In this document: positions 10,988 through 22,286 of the stretch, piece by piece | How the letters are laid out: every line of letters starts with the position of its first letter | Numbering within the stretch: the first letter of the stretch is position 1 | From: Gordionus sp. m RMFG-2023 | Taxonomy: Eukaryota; Nematomorpha; Gordioida; Chordodea; Parachordodidae | Direction: 5' to 3' | DNA length: 64,000 nt | NCBI RefSeq assembly: GCF_954871325.1 | Contig: NC_088775.1 | Coordinates: forward strand, 52,801,561 to 52,865,560 | The notes under the pieces: generated by a model | Databases searched by the model: none | The model's input: the letters and a program-made list of their open reading frames with translations, nothing else | What the model was told of the DNA's origin: nothing | Position numbers and translations under genes: made by a program

Positions 10988-11889
10988 GCAAATCGACAAA
11001 AAAAAGACAATTCTCAACCCGACCCCCTTCAATTTTTCTTAAAATTTGTATACTGGTAGTATATACTATAACTAAGAAAAAAATGAAATTTTATCTTCCA
11101 AAGCTAAGATATGGCCATTTAAAGCGCGGAAAAATGGTATATTTTTGACAAAATGCCCCTCAATTATTTTCAAATATCTCGAGAAATAATTAAGTTAGAA
11201 AAATAATTTAAATTTTATTAAGTAGCTTAATAATAGTTCTTTAATATGCCATAAAAATAAATATGATAGAAATTTTATTAATATCGAAAACCGGATATAC
11301 AAAACCGGAAATGGCAATAGAAAATAAAAGGTATTTTTTTTAAAATTTTTTTTCTGTAGATAGATATCACAGTTTTATATTTGTACAAAATCCTAGACTG
11401 GGATGAAAATGGGTATAGGAGTTATGACACTTTATATGGCTAAAATTGAACAATTTTATCCCAAAATATCATCATATTTAAATTTAATGAATAGTTATAC
11501 TAAATTTTAAATTTATTTTATTTTTTATATATCTACACTGAAAATTTACAGTCTTTATATAGATTTAAAAAATACATTTTTACATATTAAAATATAATAA
11601 GTTTTTTAAAAGGTTATATAATCTATTTCAAAAAACGAAAAAAGAAAGAATTGCGACAAGATCGTCCGAACCTTATTTGTCAAAGGTCATTTAAATTATT
11701 TTACAAAAAGTAAAAGAAAGAAAAATATTCAAAATTTATATATTAACAGTTATGAAATAATGTTAATTTAAAAATTATGTCTAAATGACAGGCCCATATT
11801 TTTTTTAATCTTTATCAAAATTTTTGAGAGGTAGCTAGGATAATGAGTATTTAATAAAATAATCTACCATAATTCAACAATAAATTTTC
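10988..11889. other. AT-rich spacer
   Basis: No gene recognised. A forward frame across 10873-11148 arises from the transposon end and neighbouring AT-rich sequence and has no protein character. Confidence 0.4.
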
Positions 11890-12760
11890 CCCCATATCTT
11901 TAAAGTTAAAAGAAAGGCTTAATATATTCTTTGACGAGAATTCTATAGATTATATAACATTCAAACAATGGATAGTTGTTGATCGAACTACCCTCGAAAC
12001 ACTGACAAAATCCGCCGAGAATTTGTAGATTATTAATTGAATAATTAAACAATTTGATTTCTTGTATATAGCTTCACAATAATCATTAATTCGAAACTTT
12101 TAAAATTCAATTTAAATGTTGGCGAATTCTTAGTTATTGCAGACTTTTGAGAAAACTATGTATTTGTAGTGCAGGACCATGCAAAAGAATTTAATCAGAT
12201 TTATAATCAGGCCACTATCCACACTTTTATGATTTATTACCGTGAGGACAACTTAATAAAACATGTAAATTTAGTGGTTATTTTAGATTGTTTAAGGCCC
12301 AGCGCATGTTCATTTTATTTGTTTAAAAAATTGATCGTATTCTTGAAGGAAAGATTTGATAGTGTGGCTAAAATTTATTATTTTTCTAATGAAGCAGTAA
12401 CCAATATAAAAATAAAAAAGACTTCATTAATTTCTACAATCATGAAAATGATTTTGGGATAAACCTAGAGTGACATTTTTTGAAACCGCAAAAGGTAAAA
12501 TCCCTGCGACATCTTATGGGCCGTTATAGCAGCTCAAGCAAGCTTGCAACTTGCAACGCCCATATGGATATCACATATTGACAACAATGTAATTATTTAA
12601 CTATGCAAGAACTATGGAAAAATTATATATTTGTGAGCAATAACGAATATATTAACATAGAAAGTCATCCTGTAAGCAGATTTTTGAGAGCAAAGAGAAT
12701 TTCTGGAATACAAAGTTCCATGTTTTTATTCCCCTAGGCGAAAACAAAAGTCAAAATTTA
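11890..12760 (+). pseudogene. decayed transposase-like protein gene
   Basis: Forward fragments run in the right order for an uncharacterised transposase-like family that I recall as recurrent in insect and cnidarian genomes. They are VVDRTTLETLTKSAENL (about 11970-12020), QATIHTFMIYYREDNLIKHV then VVILDCLRP and KIYYFSNEA (12205-12395), then FYNHENDFGINLE and HFFETAKGK (12430-12500). Relatives carry VISDCL, YFSDG--QYKN and EWHFFATSHGK at equivalent points. The longest open piece is 97 codons (12169-12462). Stops and frame changes are frequent and the expected Asp/Gly-rich motifs are altered, so this is a relic. No terminal repeats were found. Confidence 0.6.
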
Positions 12761-12889
12761 TTCAAATTCTTTGGATGGATATAATATATATTATATTTTA
12801 ATTATAAATTTTTGATTGTATTATATGTAATGCAATTTGAGGCAAATAAAGTTATAAATATGTTTAGATTTATTTTGTCAAGTAACTTC

Positions 12890-14070
12890 GAGACAAAATT
12901 TAACTTATAAATTATTAAAAACAAAAAAATTTTGACAAAATCGTATGAAATTCCCAGGGTAGATTCTCTTCAGAATAGATTTGGTAAAATCAGATTTATC
13001 GGGTAAATTAAAAGCGCGCACTATAAATCGGATCAGAGACCTACAGGCCCGGTCTTAAGGCTAAGATACAGGGACTGGGCCGTATTTTATTTTTTTAAAA
13101 TATACACGGGTCGAAATTTTTTTTTTAAATACAGGGACCTGGTCATATATTTTAAATCACCATATTTATCTATGCAAATTAAAAATATATAATATATTTT
13201 AAAGAAATTCGGCCGAGCTGTGCAGATTAAAATAACGTACATAAAGCACTAAATATTGATAAAAATTTTTTAAAAAAATTGACTTTGTTGCTAATATTTT
13301 TTTTTAGCTGGTTACTCTACTAGTTAAAGCAAAGCACTAATGAAACTGATAAAAAAGGAAACATTTTCATAATTTTAACATTACTACTTCTAATAGTTCC
13401 ATTTATTTTAAAAAATTAAAACGGGAAACTCAAAAATATTATCATAATTATTCATAAACAGGCCTCTGGCGAGAAAATTAGAATTTTATGACATGGTTCA
13501 TAAAAATTTTGTTTAAATATATTTATTAAAAAAACATTGGTACCTCCCCAGGTCCCTGCTATAAATTACCTTATATTCGCAAAACCTTTAAGATATAATT
13601 TATCAATGAAAGTTGTCCAAGATTAGAGAAATTTATTTATCATAAAATAAATACAAATCAGGATTTATATTTTCGGACAAGAAAAAACCTTTTTCCAGGC
13701 TAGTTCGGCATTCACTGATCAGGAACTTTATAATTATTGACATAAAAAGGCATAATTATAATTTGAATAAAAACTGTGGTCGGTAACATGGTTAAATTTG
13801 TAAAATCCGAGTAAAAATAATTGTAAAAAATTAGGCAGGGCCAATTATTTACATAAATATAAATTATACCAATTAAACAGGATTGTTTCATTTGCTGCTC
13901 ATATATTCAATTGTTTTTCATTAAAAATTTACAAAATAGAGCTAAACTTTTCCGGGAAAATTAAAGTTTTATTATTTTATAGCCCAGAAAGAATTTTTAA
14001 AATTTCGTTGAATAATTTATTTTAAGATTATTTTTTCCCTTTTTTTTATTCAAGGGTGTTCCGAGAACCT
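12890..14070. repeat. repeat shared with the right Foldback-like arm
   Basis: Most of this segment reappears, inverted and diverged, at 57640-58560. Shared landmarks include a GGCCCGGTCTTAAGGCT-type block (13045), a TACTCTACTAGTTAAAGCAA block (13313), a GAAAGTTGTCCAAGATTAG block (13608) and a TTCAAGGGTGTTCCGAGAA block (14050). It has no open frame. The nature of the unit is unknown; it is probably a non-autonomous transposon. Confidence 0.6.
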
Positions 14071-14239
14071 AGCTTTTTTTTTTATGATTAGAAAATATTC
14101 GATTTTTGTGATTTTATTACATATTATTACAACTATTTTTATTTTTATAGAAACAAATTACAAATAAATATATCTTTATTTAAATAATTATGATTAAAAG
14201 TTATAAAGGTTTAGATCTAGAGACCTATGATAACTTTTT

Positions 14240-15410
14240 AAAAGACCTGACAAAAATGTACCTCCTACCTACTACTATAGGTGCGTAGAAAGAGATACTC
14301 ACAAGTGTATGGCCAGGCTAATATGCCGAAATATTAAAAAATTCTAAAAAGAGCACAATCATGACGAAAAAGCATAAAGCCAAAACATCTATCGATACTC
14401 CCTATAGATTATCTCGGAGATATCTGCAAATCTAGATGAATCTATAGTAATGAAGATTCCCAACTCCAACCTTAAGAGGATAATACACCGTACAAGAAAC
14501 TCTCATAATCATCCGCCACTGTGACCAACTTCTTTAGAAAGGCGAGAATTTTATTATTCATGATATGTGGTAAAATTAGACAATTTGATCGTTAAATCTA
14601 GTTTATATTTCAACTTAAAGTCAAAATTTAGTCTATTTTAAAATTTATTGATTAAACTTTTAATACTACAATTTTTATATTATATATTAAGATAAACGAG
14701 CGAATTCTAATATTCTCGACTGAAAGAAAGCTTGAACTCTCCTCATGTGCGTTGTGGTTCGCCGATGGTACTTTTAAATGTACACTTTTTTCATCAACTT
14801 TATACACTTCACGGGGTAAAATATAAAACGGCTTCCCCCCTAGTTTACATATTGATGATCAGTAAAAGGAGTGAGAATTTCAAGCGAGTTTTTTTAAATT
14901 ATTCTATCGTAACAATCTCTCTTTTTTATAATGACCAATTTCGAGTTATCGGCAATCAATGCATTCAAATCGGTCTTCCATTTAACGAAATAATGAGGAT
15001 GTTTATTTCATTTTGGTCAAAGATTTTGGAGAAAAATACAAAAGTTTCCAGAACTATCAATGCTTATATAAAACTAATCCATAATTTTGTTTATATTTAA
15101 AAATGATGGTATGTTTGGCTTACGTGCCAGAAACCGATGTTAATAATGTCTCCATTTTATCAAACAAATGATATTTTTCAGTCGATTATTGATTAAATCG
15201 AAAATACTTACATAGGAAAATCTTATGGGAGAGAAAGATTAATCCCAATTTATCCCATTCCCTTGTGGAATTGTTATGATTCCACACTGAACGGAGAAGC
15301 TAATACAAATAATGTTTTGTAAGGATGGCACCGTACCTTTAACTTATTACTGACATCTTATCATCCGACGATATGAAAATTTATAACAGTAATAATATTA
15401 AATTTACCCA
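14240..15410 (+). pseudogene. MULE (Mutator-like) transposase relic with FLYWCH-type N-terminus
   Basis: Forward fragments follow the MULE order. First comes an FLYWCH-like zinc-binding tail (YRCVERDTHKCMARLICR, about 14278; EHNHDEKA). A linker with IIHRTRNSHNHPPL follows (14475-14520). The catalytic region comes next, FADGTFKCT and FFHQLYTLHGVKY then PLVYILMISK (14757-14870), where the D of DGTFK is the first catalytic residue. Then GCLFHFGQ (about 15005), and the C-terminal IGKSYGRERLIPIYPIPLWN and GWHRTFNLLL--YHPTI (15205-15385). The longest open stretch covers 122 codons, but several frameshifts and stops separate the blocks. The non-autonomous MULE-like element at 21860-27802 may once have depended on such a source. 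Confidence 0.85.
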
Positions 15411-16625
15411 GGTAAAAAATGCAAGAAAAAAATTAATTTGCAATTTTTTTAAATTAAAAAAGGAAAAATTCATAAAATAAATAATTATATATATATTGAA
15501 TATTTATATCATTTTAAGGACTTAAACAACACAGAATTTAATTGAGTTAAATCTAATGAAAGACTAAAGAGAATAGATTCGGATTATAGGAATCGTGATA
15601 TTTTATCGTACCTGAAGGACTCGCGTCTAATATTAATTTAAATATATAATCCATAATGTATTCAATATATACATAAAAAATAAAATTGCAAATTATTACA
15701 GATTAATTTTTATGTTATTTTATATTTTTTAGTTTGAAAATGTAAAACTATAAGTAGCTAGCAGATTGTAATTGTATATTCAAATTATTATAAGATTTTT
15801 CGTTAGTATTTGAATCGAATTAATTATCATTTATAATATATGAATTTGGCCAATATAAGTGGTGAACATTTTCTGCATTAATAATAGATGCTTGAATATT
15901 TTTAGTTAGATTCATTTATTGCTGTTATATAGTGAATTGATCTTTGATAATATATTAAGAGTTTTATATATAAAATGAAACGCGAAAGTGAGAATAAAAT
16001 AAATTACGAATCAAAAATATTGAGGATTGTAAACATGAAATGAAACGAATTAGATTTCAAGCACCATGTTGAACCCAAGTTAATTTAGGGTTCAAGAATT
16101 TAAAAAAAATTAAACCATTATTTTAGAGATGATAAAATATAACAAAAACGAGTTAATAAACAAGTCATGTAATCTATTTATAAATTTTATTTCGTCGTAT
16201 CATTAATTAACTAATATAAATCTTTAAAAAAAATTGAATCTAAAAACTTATTACACTTTTCCTAGTTGTAAAGTAAGGTGCCAGAAGTAAATTATAGTTT
16301 GGTAATAACCTTATTTTTGCTCAATTCCACGTCTAAAGATTTTTAGCAGAAAATATTATTTTAGTAAGGTTTTTCTTTGAAAAGATAGCTTAATCAACGC
16401 GAATAAAATTATACTTTTATTAATGCTTAGCTTTTTTTACGGCACGGACATAAATTGAATTGTAACAAATTTCAATGTCGTAATTAGTAATAAGATAAAT
16501 AATAAATGTCTTAAATGAATATACCTGTGTACTTACCCCGGCCTGGATTTTTTAGCTTTGGTTAGTTAAGGCCTTACCCTAAATTTTCAAAATTTCGTTA
16601 TTTTGAATTTTGGCTGTATTTTATA
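15411..16625. other. AT-rich spacer
   Basis: About 1.2 kb without recognisable genes, repeats or element ends. Confidence 0.4.
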
Positions 16626-19129
16626 AATTGTTTTATGGAATGATCAGTATATTAATAATAAATGATTCATATGATTTTACAACGGATTAAAATATAATTT
16701 AAATTTATTTTAAAAATCATCTCGGATTTTGTAAAAAATAATATATGCCTGGTGTACCATTTGAAACCGTTGTTTAATATTGATTGCTGTCCTTCTACCA
16801 AGGGCAGTTATTTAATAACACGTACAACCGTTATAAAATTACTGCTGCCATAATTGTTTGAATTCAAAACCATTGGTGATCCCTTATTTGATTTGAAAAT
16901 CGATGTTTTAAAATAATTGGGATAAAATTGATTTCGATTGTTAATAATATCCATTTCTCACTCAAAAACACTGACGCCATTTTCTATGAAAATTAATGTT
17001 TGAAAATTACTTGGATTAATATGACTGCGATTAATATACGATTGCGAATAAATTAATTTCTCGCTTCAAAAATATTGGAGGCCATTTTAAAATAAACAAT
17101 GATGTTTTGGAATTAAATGACTGCGATTAATGCCAGGAAATTTCAGAAGCAAGAAATCCTATTCCTCCTTCTATTGGGCGTTATTTTTAAAATATAATTT
17201 AAATAATAAAAAAAATAAATCCTTAATATTAAAGTAAAATAAATATAGTAAAGTTGTTATAGCGATAAATTTTGGTAACGGGGAAAAAAATAAATAGTGG
17301 AGATCAGGGCTAGTCGGAGCAAGGGGCTTGTCAGTTCAGCCGATTTAATCCAGAAATGTTTAGAAATGCAAATTTAATAATGTAATAGCATTCTATTTGA
17401 ATCAAAAATATTTTATTCCCTCACTTATTTATTTCTGAAAAAAATGTGGTAAAAATTAAAATGATTTTACACCATAATATTAAGCGGCATAAAAATATGA
17501 AGAGTTTAAAAATAATTAAATTGACATTACATGTAATTAAAAATCTTCATTTCCTATTTCAGAAAGTCTCATAATCATCATGTTTAATATTTTTTGGAGT
17601 ATTGACCCTTTCAGGAAAGATAATATGATTTAGAAATAACTTACAAAATAAAATTTAAACTTAATATACCAATCATCTCAATTGAAACCACCAAAATATA
17701 ATAATTAAATATATTTTTAATCATTCCAATTTACTACACAAGTTATATAATATTTATATTTGAAACAGGAGTTCTTTAAATATGAAATTTATTATTTTTA
17801 AATTTAGCAATGTTAAAATTTAAAAAAGATATGAATTTATGTTTTAAAGCTTTAAAATTAATAATTTTGACGATTACACAAGATTTAATAAGATGGAGAT
17901 CTAATCAATGCAATGTTACCCTTCATCTAATCTTATTTAAAAATTTCTATGCCTCCATGGCTGCGGGGGAGGGGAATTGTATCGATATGATAACACTTAT
18001 TTTTTTAAAATATTTTTGAAAAATTTAAAATATATTATATTTAAAGATAAATATAAAACTTTACTATAATAAAATGAAAATATTATCAACATATATTTTT
18101 CGCGCCGGAAAGGGTTAATCATATAGTAACTAGGGCTAGTAGAATTAGGACCAGTCGAATCAATTAAATTATGCTTAAAAATATGATATAATAAGTATTC
18201 ATTCTACTATTATAATTTTAAATTAATTCTATATGATAATCAATAGAATTAGAAAAATATAAAAAAAATTCATTTAAAAACTTAAACATTTTTTAAAATG
18301 TCATCTTTTGACATTTTTATATGAATTATTTATATGCAAATGGTATATTATATCAAATCAATAAAACATACTCCATAAAGAATGGAAGAATAATAATAAT
18401 AATTATCCTATAGGAGACTTAATAAACCAATGAAATCTAAAAGCCTCGGGGTTAGGGCTTGTTGGGGCAAAAATTAACTTTTACTAGAATCAATCTTGAG
18501 AAAAAATATAAAATATTTATTAATGTATAACTCTAGATAAGTGTTTTTGGACACTATCATGGTATTTTATAAATTCAAATAAAACAATTATTTTCAGGGA
18601 TGATTTTGACAAAATGCCAACTAGCCCTAGTCTCTACTATTGGAAGAAAGTTGATCATGAGATCGCAAATTTAGATTATTTACCGGCGTTTTGAAATCCT
18701 TATAACTATAAAACGCGTCATTCGTTTTTTAAAATAAAATCTCCTATTTTATTGTGTATCTTAGTATTCTCAAGATATTTTAAATTTTATAAAGTCGGTT
18801 TTAAAAAAATAAAGATAAAAAAATTTAGTCGGACACTCATCTTTTTAAAAATTTCTCCTAAATCATAAATTATAACACAAAATATTTCGAATTATCAAAC
18901 AAATCTCATTATTAAATGCCACTAACAGTATAAACATACGATAATTTGGTAAATTAAGCATATTTTATCAAGAGAAGATCTGATAACGATAAAATAATGT
19001 CATGAGAAGAAAAATTGGAATGTTAATTCCTGGATTCTCTAGAAAAAGTGGAATATTTCTCCAGTTCAAAAAGCTTAAACGAGACCTCAAAATACGGTTC
19101 CATATACCGAAAAATTATCAAGTAATAGG

Positions 19130-19460
19130 CAATGACATATATAATACCTAGCGATTCATTCATTAAAAGTGTACATCAATGCAAATCAGCTGGAGACGCC
19201 ATCTTGGTTACACTAATCATTATTAAAATTTTAAACGAGAGCCTAATTTATTCCTATATCTGATGCAAACTTTATTAAAGAATTACCGGATCATCGAAAT
19301 AATAAGGAAGCAAGTTATCAAATTTAATAGTAGTTTTTAACAAGAGAATAATTATCATATGTGTTACCAAAATGGCGGGTCCAGCTGATTTACTTTTAAC
19401 GGCGCTTTAAAATACATTTTAATGAATGAATCTACAGTCTAGGTATTATATATGTCATTG
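19130..19460. mobile_element. 331-bp MITE with 8-bp target duplication
   Basis: Arms of about 90 bp are inverted: CAATGACATATATAATACC at the left and its complement at the right. Both sides are flanked by GTAATAGG (19122-19129 and 19461-19468). The homologous position in the right copy (about 55505-55525) reads as a single GTAATAGG site without insert, directly confirming the insertion and its duplication. Confidence 0.9.
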
Positions 19461-20164
19461 GTAATAGGCTACAAACATTTGAATCTTACAAATTTAAAAG
19501 AGAAATTGGTAAAATTATGGCCCCTAATTTCTCAAGAAATAATCAAATTGGTGTTAATTGTTAGGTGTTATACAAGAAAATACAAGAAAATACAAGAAAA
19601 AAAGGATAGATTAATTCCATTAATTATATTTATTATTTTGATAATTTAATGGATCTCAAAAATTCTTTGTGTTTTGCATTATAATTTATAATTACGAAAA
19701 AAATTTGAAAAAAGGCGAGCGTCAGGCTATAGATCAACATAATGGGAATACGTCTAGCCCATTTTTAAATAAATAAAAATAAATGAGGGTCATAAGTTAT
19801 TTTTTGTCAAATATTAGTATTTCAAATTTTTATAAAAAAACGACTTATCTAATTATTAAAAAATTACAAGTGAACGTGTTTTAGAGTTATAGAAATTTAA
19901 AAACGCTACATTAAACAAATATAGAATCGTTAATTAGGCTGGTTCTGGTTTTTTGAAAAAAGTCTGAACTTGCTAAATGAGTTACGATATAATTAACGAG
20001 TCTAAAGAATTTCTTAAAGAAAAAGAGATCCGGTGGAAAAATAATATCGACCAGGAACTTCCAAAAGGTAGCAAATTTATGGCTTCCGATATATTTAAAA
20101 AACAAAAATATATTAATGATGAAATGTTTATTATAAAGTAAATAGATAAGTAGCAAAGAATTTT

Positions 20165-20425
20165 AATACTTAATACATTCGCGATATTGCATTCGCGATA
20201 ATTCATTCTTGATATTGCATTCGCATTCGCGCAAACTATTCGCTATGATGCATTCGCGATAATGTATTCGCGGTAATACATTAGCTGTAATGCATTCGTG
20301 ATGATGTTTTAGCGGTATAACGTATTATACTGTTTTTGCTATGATTTATTCGCTATAATGCATTCGTTATAATATCTTTTCGCGGTATCGAGCTAAAATT
20401 TTCGCGGTATTGATTTGATGCAAAA
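20165..20425. repeat. 14-bp terminal array, left copy
   Basis: About 18 diverged copies of the unit whose complement is GCGAATGCATTATC. It marks the inner end of the left Foldback-like copy and reads opposite to the array at 54375-54795. Confidence 0.85.
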
Positions 20426-20440
20426 ATATTTCTTGTTAAA

Positions 20441-20652
20441 ACGAAATGGAACAGCAAATACCTTATGATATCCACCATTAATAAGGTAAAAACAATTGTA
20501 TATTTATTATATTCTTTTTATTAATATTATCTAGTATTGATGCCATACATGAACTCAGCGAACAAGGTACAGGGGATGATATTAAGCCTATTCCTGATGA
20601 TTGTGCATACTTCATAGAGTTGGAGGAATTTCTATTACTCTTTTATAAATAA
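20441..20652 (+). pseudogene. short hAT transposase fragment
   Basis: KWNSKYLMISTINK (20444-20485) is followed, after a likely 49-bp GT-AG intron, by IDAIHELSEQGTGDDI and a LEEFLLLFYK tail ending in TAA. The family has TRWNSTYLM and then an acidic helix in this order. The first piece has Lys where TRWNS usually has Arg. Only this middle part of a transposase survives. Confidence 0.45.
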
Positions 20653-20754
20653 AGGTAGAAATATCATATCAGCTCAATCTCTCACAATCGGGATGTCTTT
20701 ATTATTTTTTAGTGATATATTTTTTAAAAATCAGATGTGGCTTATTCATATAAG

Positions 20755-21620
20755 GCGCGTACGCAGCGGGGGGGGAGGGCAGGAGGACAGATCCCCCTCC
20801 CCAAAGGCAAAAAATGCAGATGCCGGATATATTTTTCAAAAATATTATTGTTAATATTAATTTATATCTTATAATTTATTCCTATCCCTTTCTTTAAATA
20901 TATATTTAATTAATCATATTCATACTAAGTTATTTTATCAATTAATTTTGATTTCAAATTTTCCTGGGCGTAATATTTATCTATTGTTTTCAAATTTCTA
21001 GTGGCGTAATATTTATCTATCATTTTCAAATTTCTAGTCAAATAATAATTAAGGTTGATGATGTTTAAAATCCTAGTCATCTTAAAAAAAGCAAAAAAGT
21101 GCAAATAATTTTATAACATTTTATAATTAGCCTAAAAGAATGACATATACTTCAAAGGTGATAAATATTTTATAGATTTATATTCCACCCCTCAATTTTC
21201 ACTATCCACAAACTCTATGTACTAATCGAAAGTTAAAATTTCAAAACAGCTATTTTGCTAGATGGTTATGGCTAGCCTAGCATACTCTATCCGAGACATT
21301 GGAGCTTATTGCGACATTGCAAAAAGCTTGTCCAGCAAGATGAAGTCTTCGCCATCAAGCAGTAACAGCTTTTATGAAGTTAGAAGAGTCGATTATCAAT
21401 GCTCTTACTGAAATATCACAATGGCCTGAAAGAGATATTTCCATAGAAACAAGTAAATTATTATTCAATACTTATATCAAAATTTTTTTCTCATTAGAAT
21501 GTATTAATAAATTATTTAATTATACAAATATTTTTCGTAATACTTTTCAAAAACATGACATCTTGATTGAAATGATTAGTGTTATCTTACAATCATTTGG
21601 AATATGGATTTTTTTTTGAA
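20755..21620 (+). pseudogene. hAT transposase relic (ZMYM1/DUF4371 type)
   Basis: The segment starts with GGCGCGTACGCAGCGGGGGG, an end like that of the relic at 1097. Coding traces in the forward direction include YFARWLWLA and TLELIATLQKACPA (21250-21340), then an 81-codon open frame 21374-21619 with DISIETSKLLFNTYIK, CINKLFNYTNIFRNT and FQKHDILIEMISVI. These are the helical blocks before the C-terminal domain of the DUF4371 group. C-terminal dimerisation residues are not found. Broken and non-functional. Confidence 0.7.
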
Positions 21621-21860
21621 TAATGATATTTCTTTAATATGGCACTAGGATTTGATTTATTTTTAACAAAGATAGCCCAATGCGAGAAGAGAAAGAAACA
21701 TATATGTTCAATTCACTCTGGATGTTTGTTAGATCAGAGTACTATCTTTAAAATTCATATATTCACAAGATCAAATTTAAGTTATTTAATATAATAATTA
21801 ATACATTAATAAATTATGGAGGGGGGTTGCTGAATATCTTCCAGTGAATCTAAGTAAACC

Positions 21861-22280
21861 GGTATGAGTAAATACAGCATTGCCTAACTGCATTGCTAAA
21901 AATAATTAATCATAATCAATCAAAATTTGATTATATAATATTTTTGTAAAAATAATTTTTAGAAACATTTTTTTTAATGTACATAAATCAATTTTTTATT
22001 AAGTAAAAATTGAGATTAAATATCAAATAATTTAAAATTCATTTTTACTTAATATTATTGGAAAAAAAATATACTTACTAGCTTATTACAACTTAAATTT
22101 TATTTTTCAATTACAATATTTAACAAATATATCCATAAGAGGGCGTTAAATGCATAAATATGAAAATATATTCTTAGGAAACCAGAATATTTATTGGATA
22201 GCGCTTTGTATATATTTGGGTGTAAATACATGTGAAAAATCCAAATTTTCTTTTAAAAAATATAGGTTTCTTTGACATTT
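21861..22280 (+). repeat. left terminal inverted repeat of the MULE-like element
   Basis: Pairs with 27405-27802. Shared blocks include AATTAATCATAATCAATCAA at the outer end and GGATAGCGCTTTGTATATAT (about 22197) at the inner end. The match continues beyond the LTR insertion at 24503. Confidence 0.9.
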
Positions 22281-22286
22281 AATTAA

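Larger units (their letters stand above)
16630..20430. mobile_element. left copy of Foldback-like element (inverted relative to 54365-59660)
   Basis: The sequence is a diverged inverted copy of the right element. Matching landmarks include the AACCGTTGTTTAATATTGA block (16778 and 59165), the TCTAATCAATGCAATGTT block (17899 and 57590), the TATGCTTAAAAATATGATAT block (18171 and 56390/57315) and the GGGCTTGTTGGGG block (18455 and 56155). Its inner end is an array of a 14-bp unit; the corresponding outer array is missing, so the copy is truncated near 16625. It has no coding capacity. A MITE at 19130-19460 is inserted in this copy only. Confidence 0.75.
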
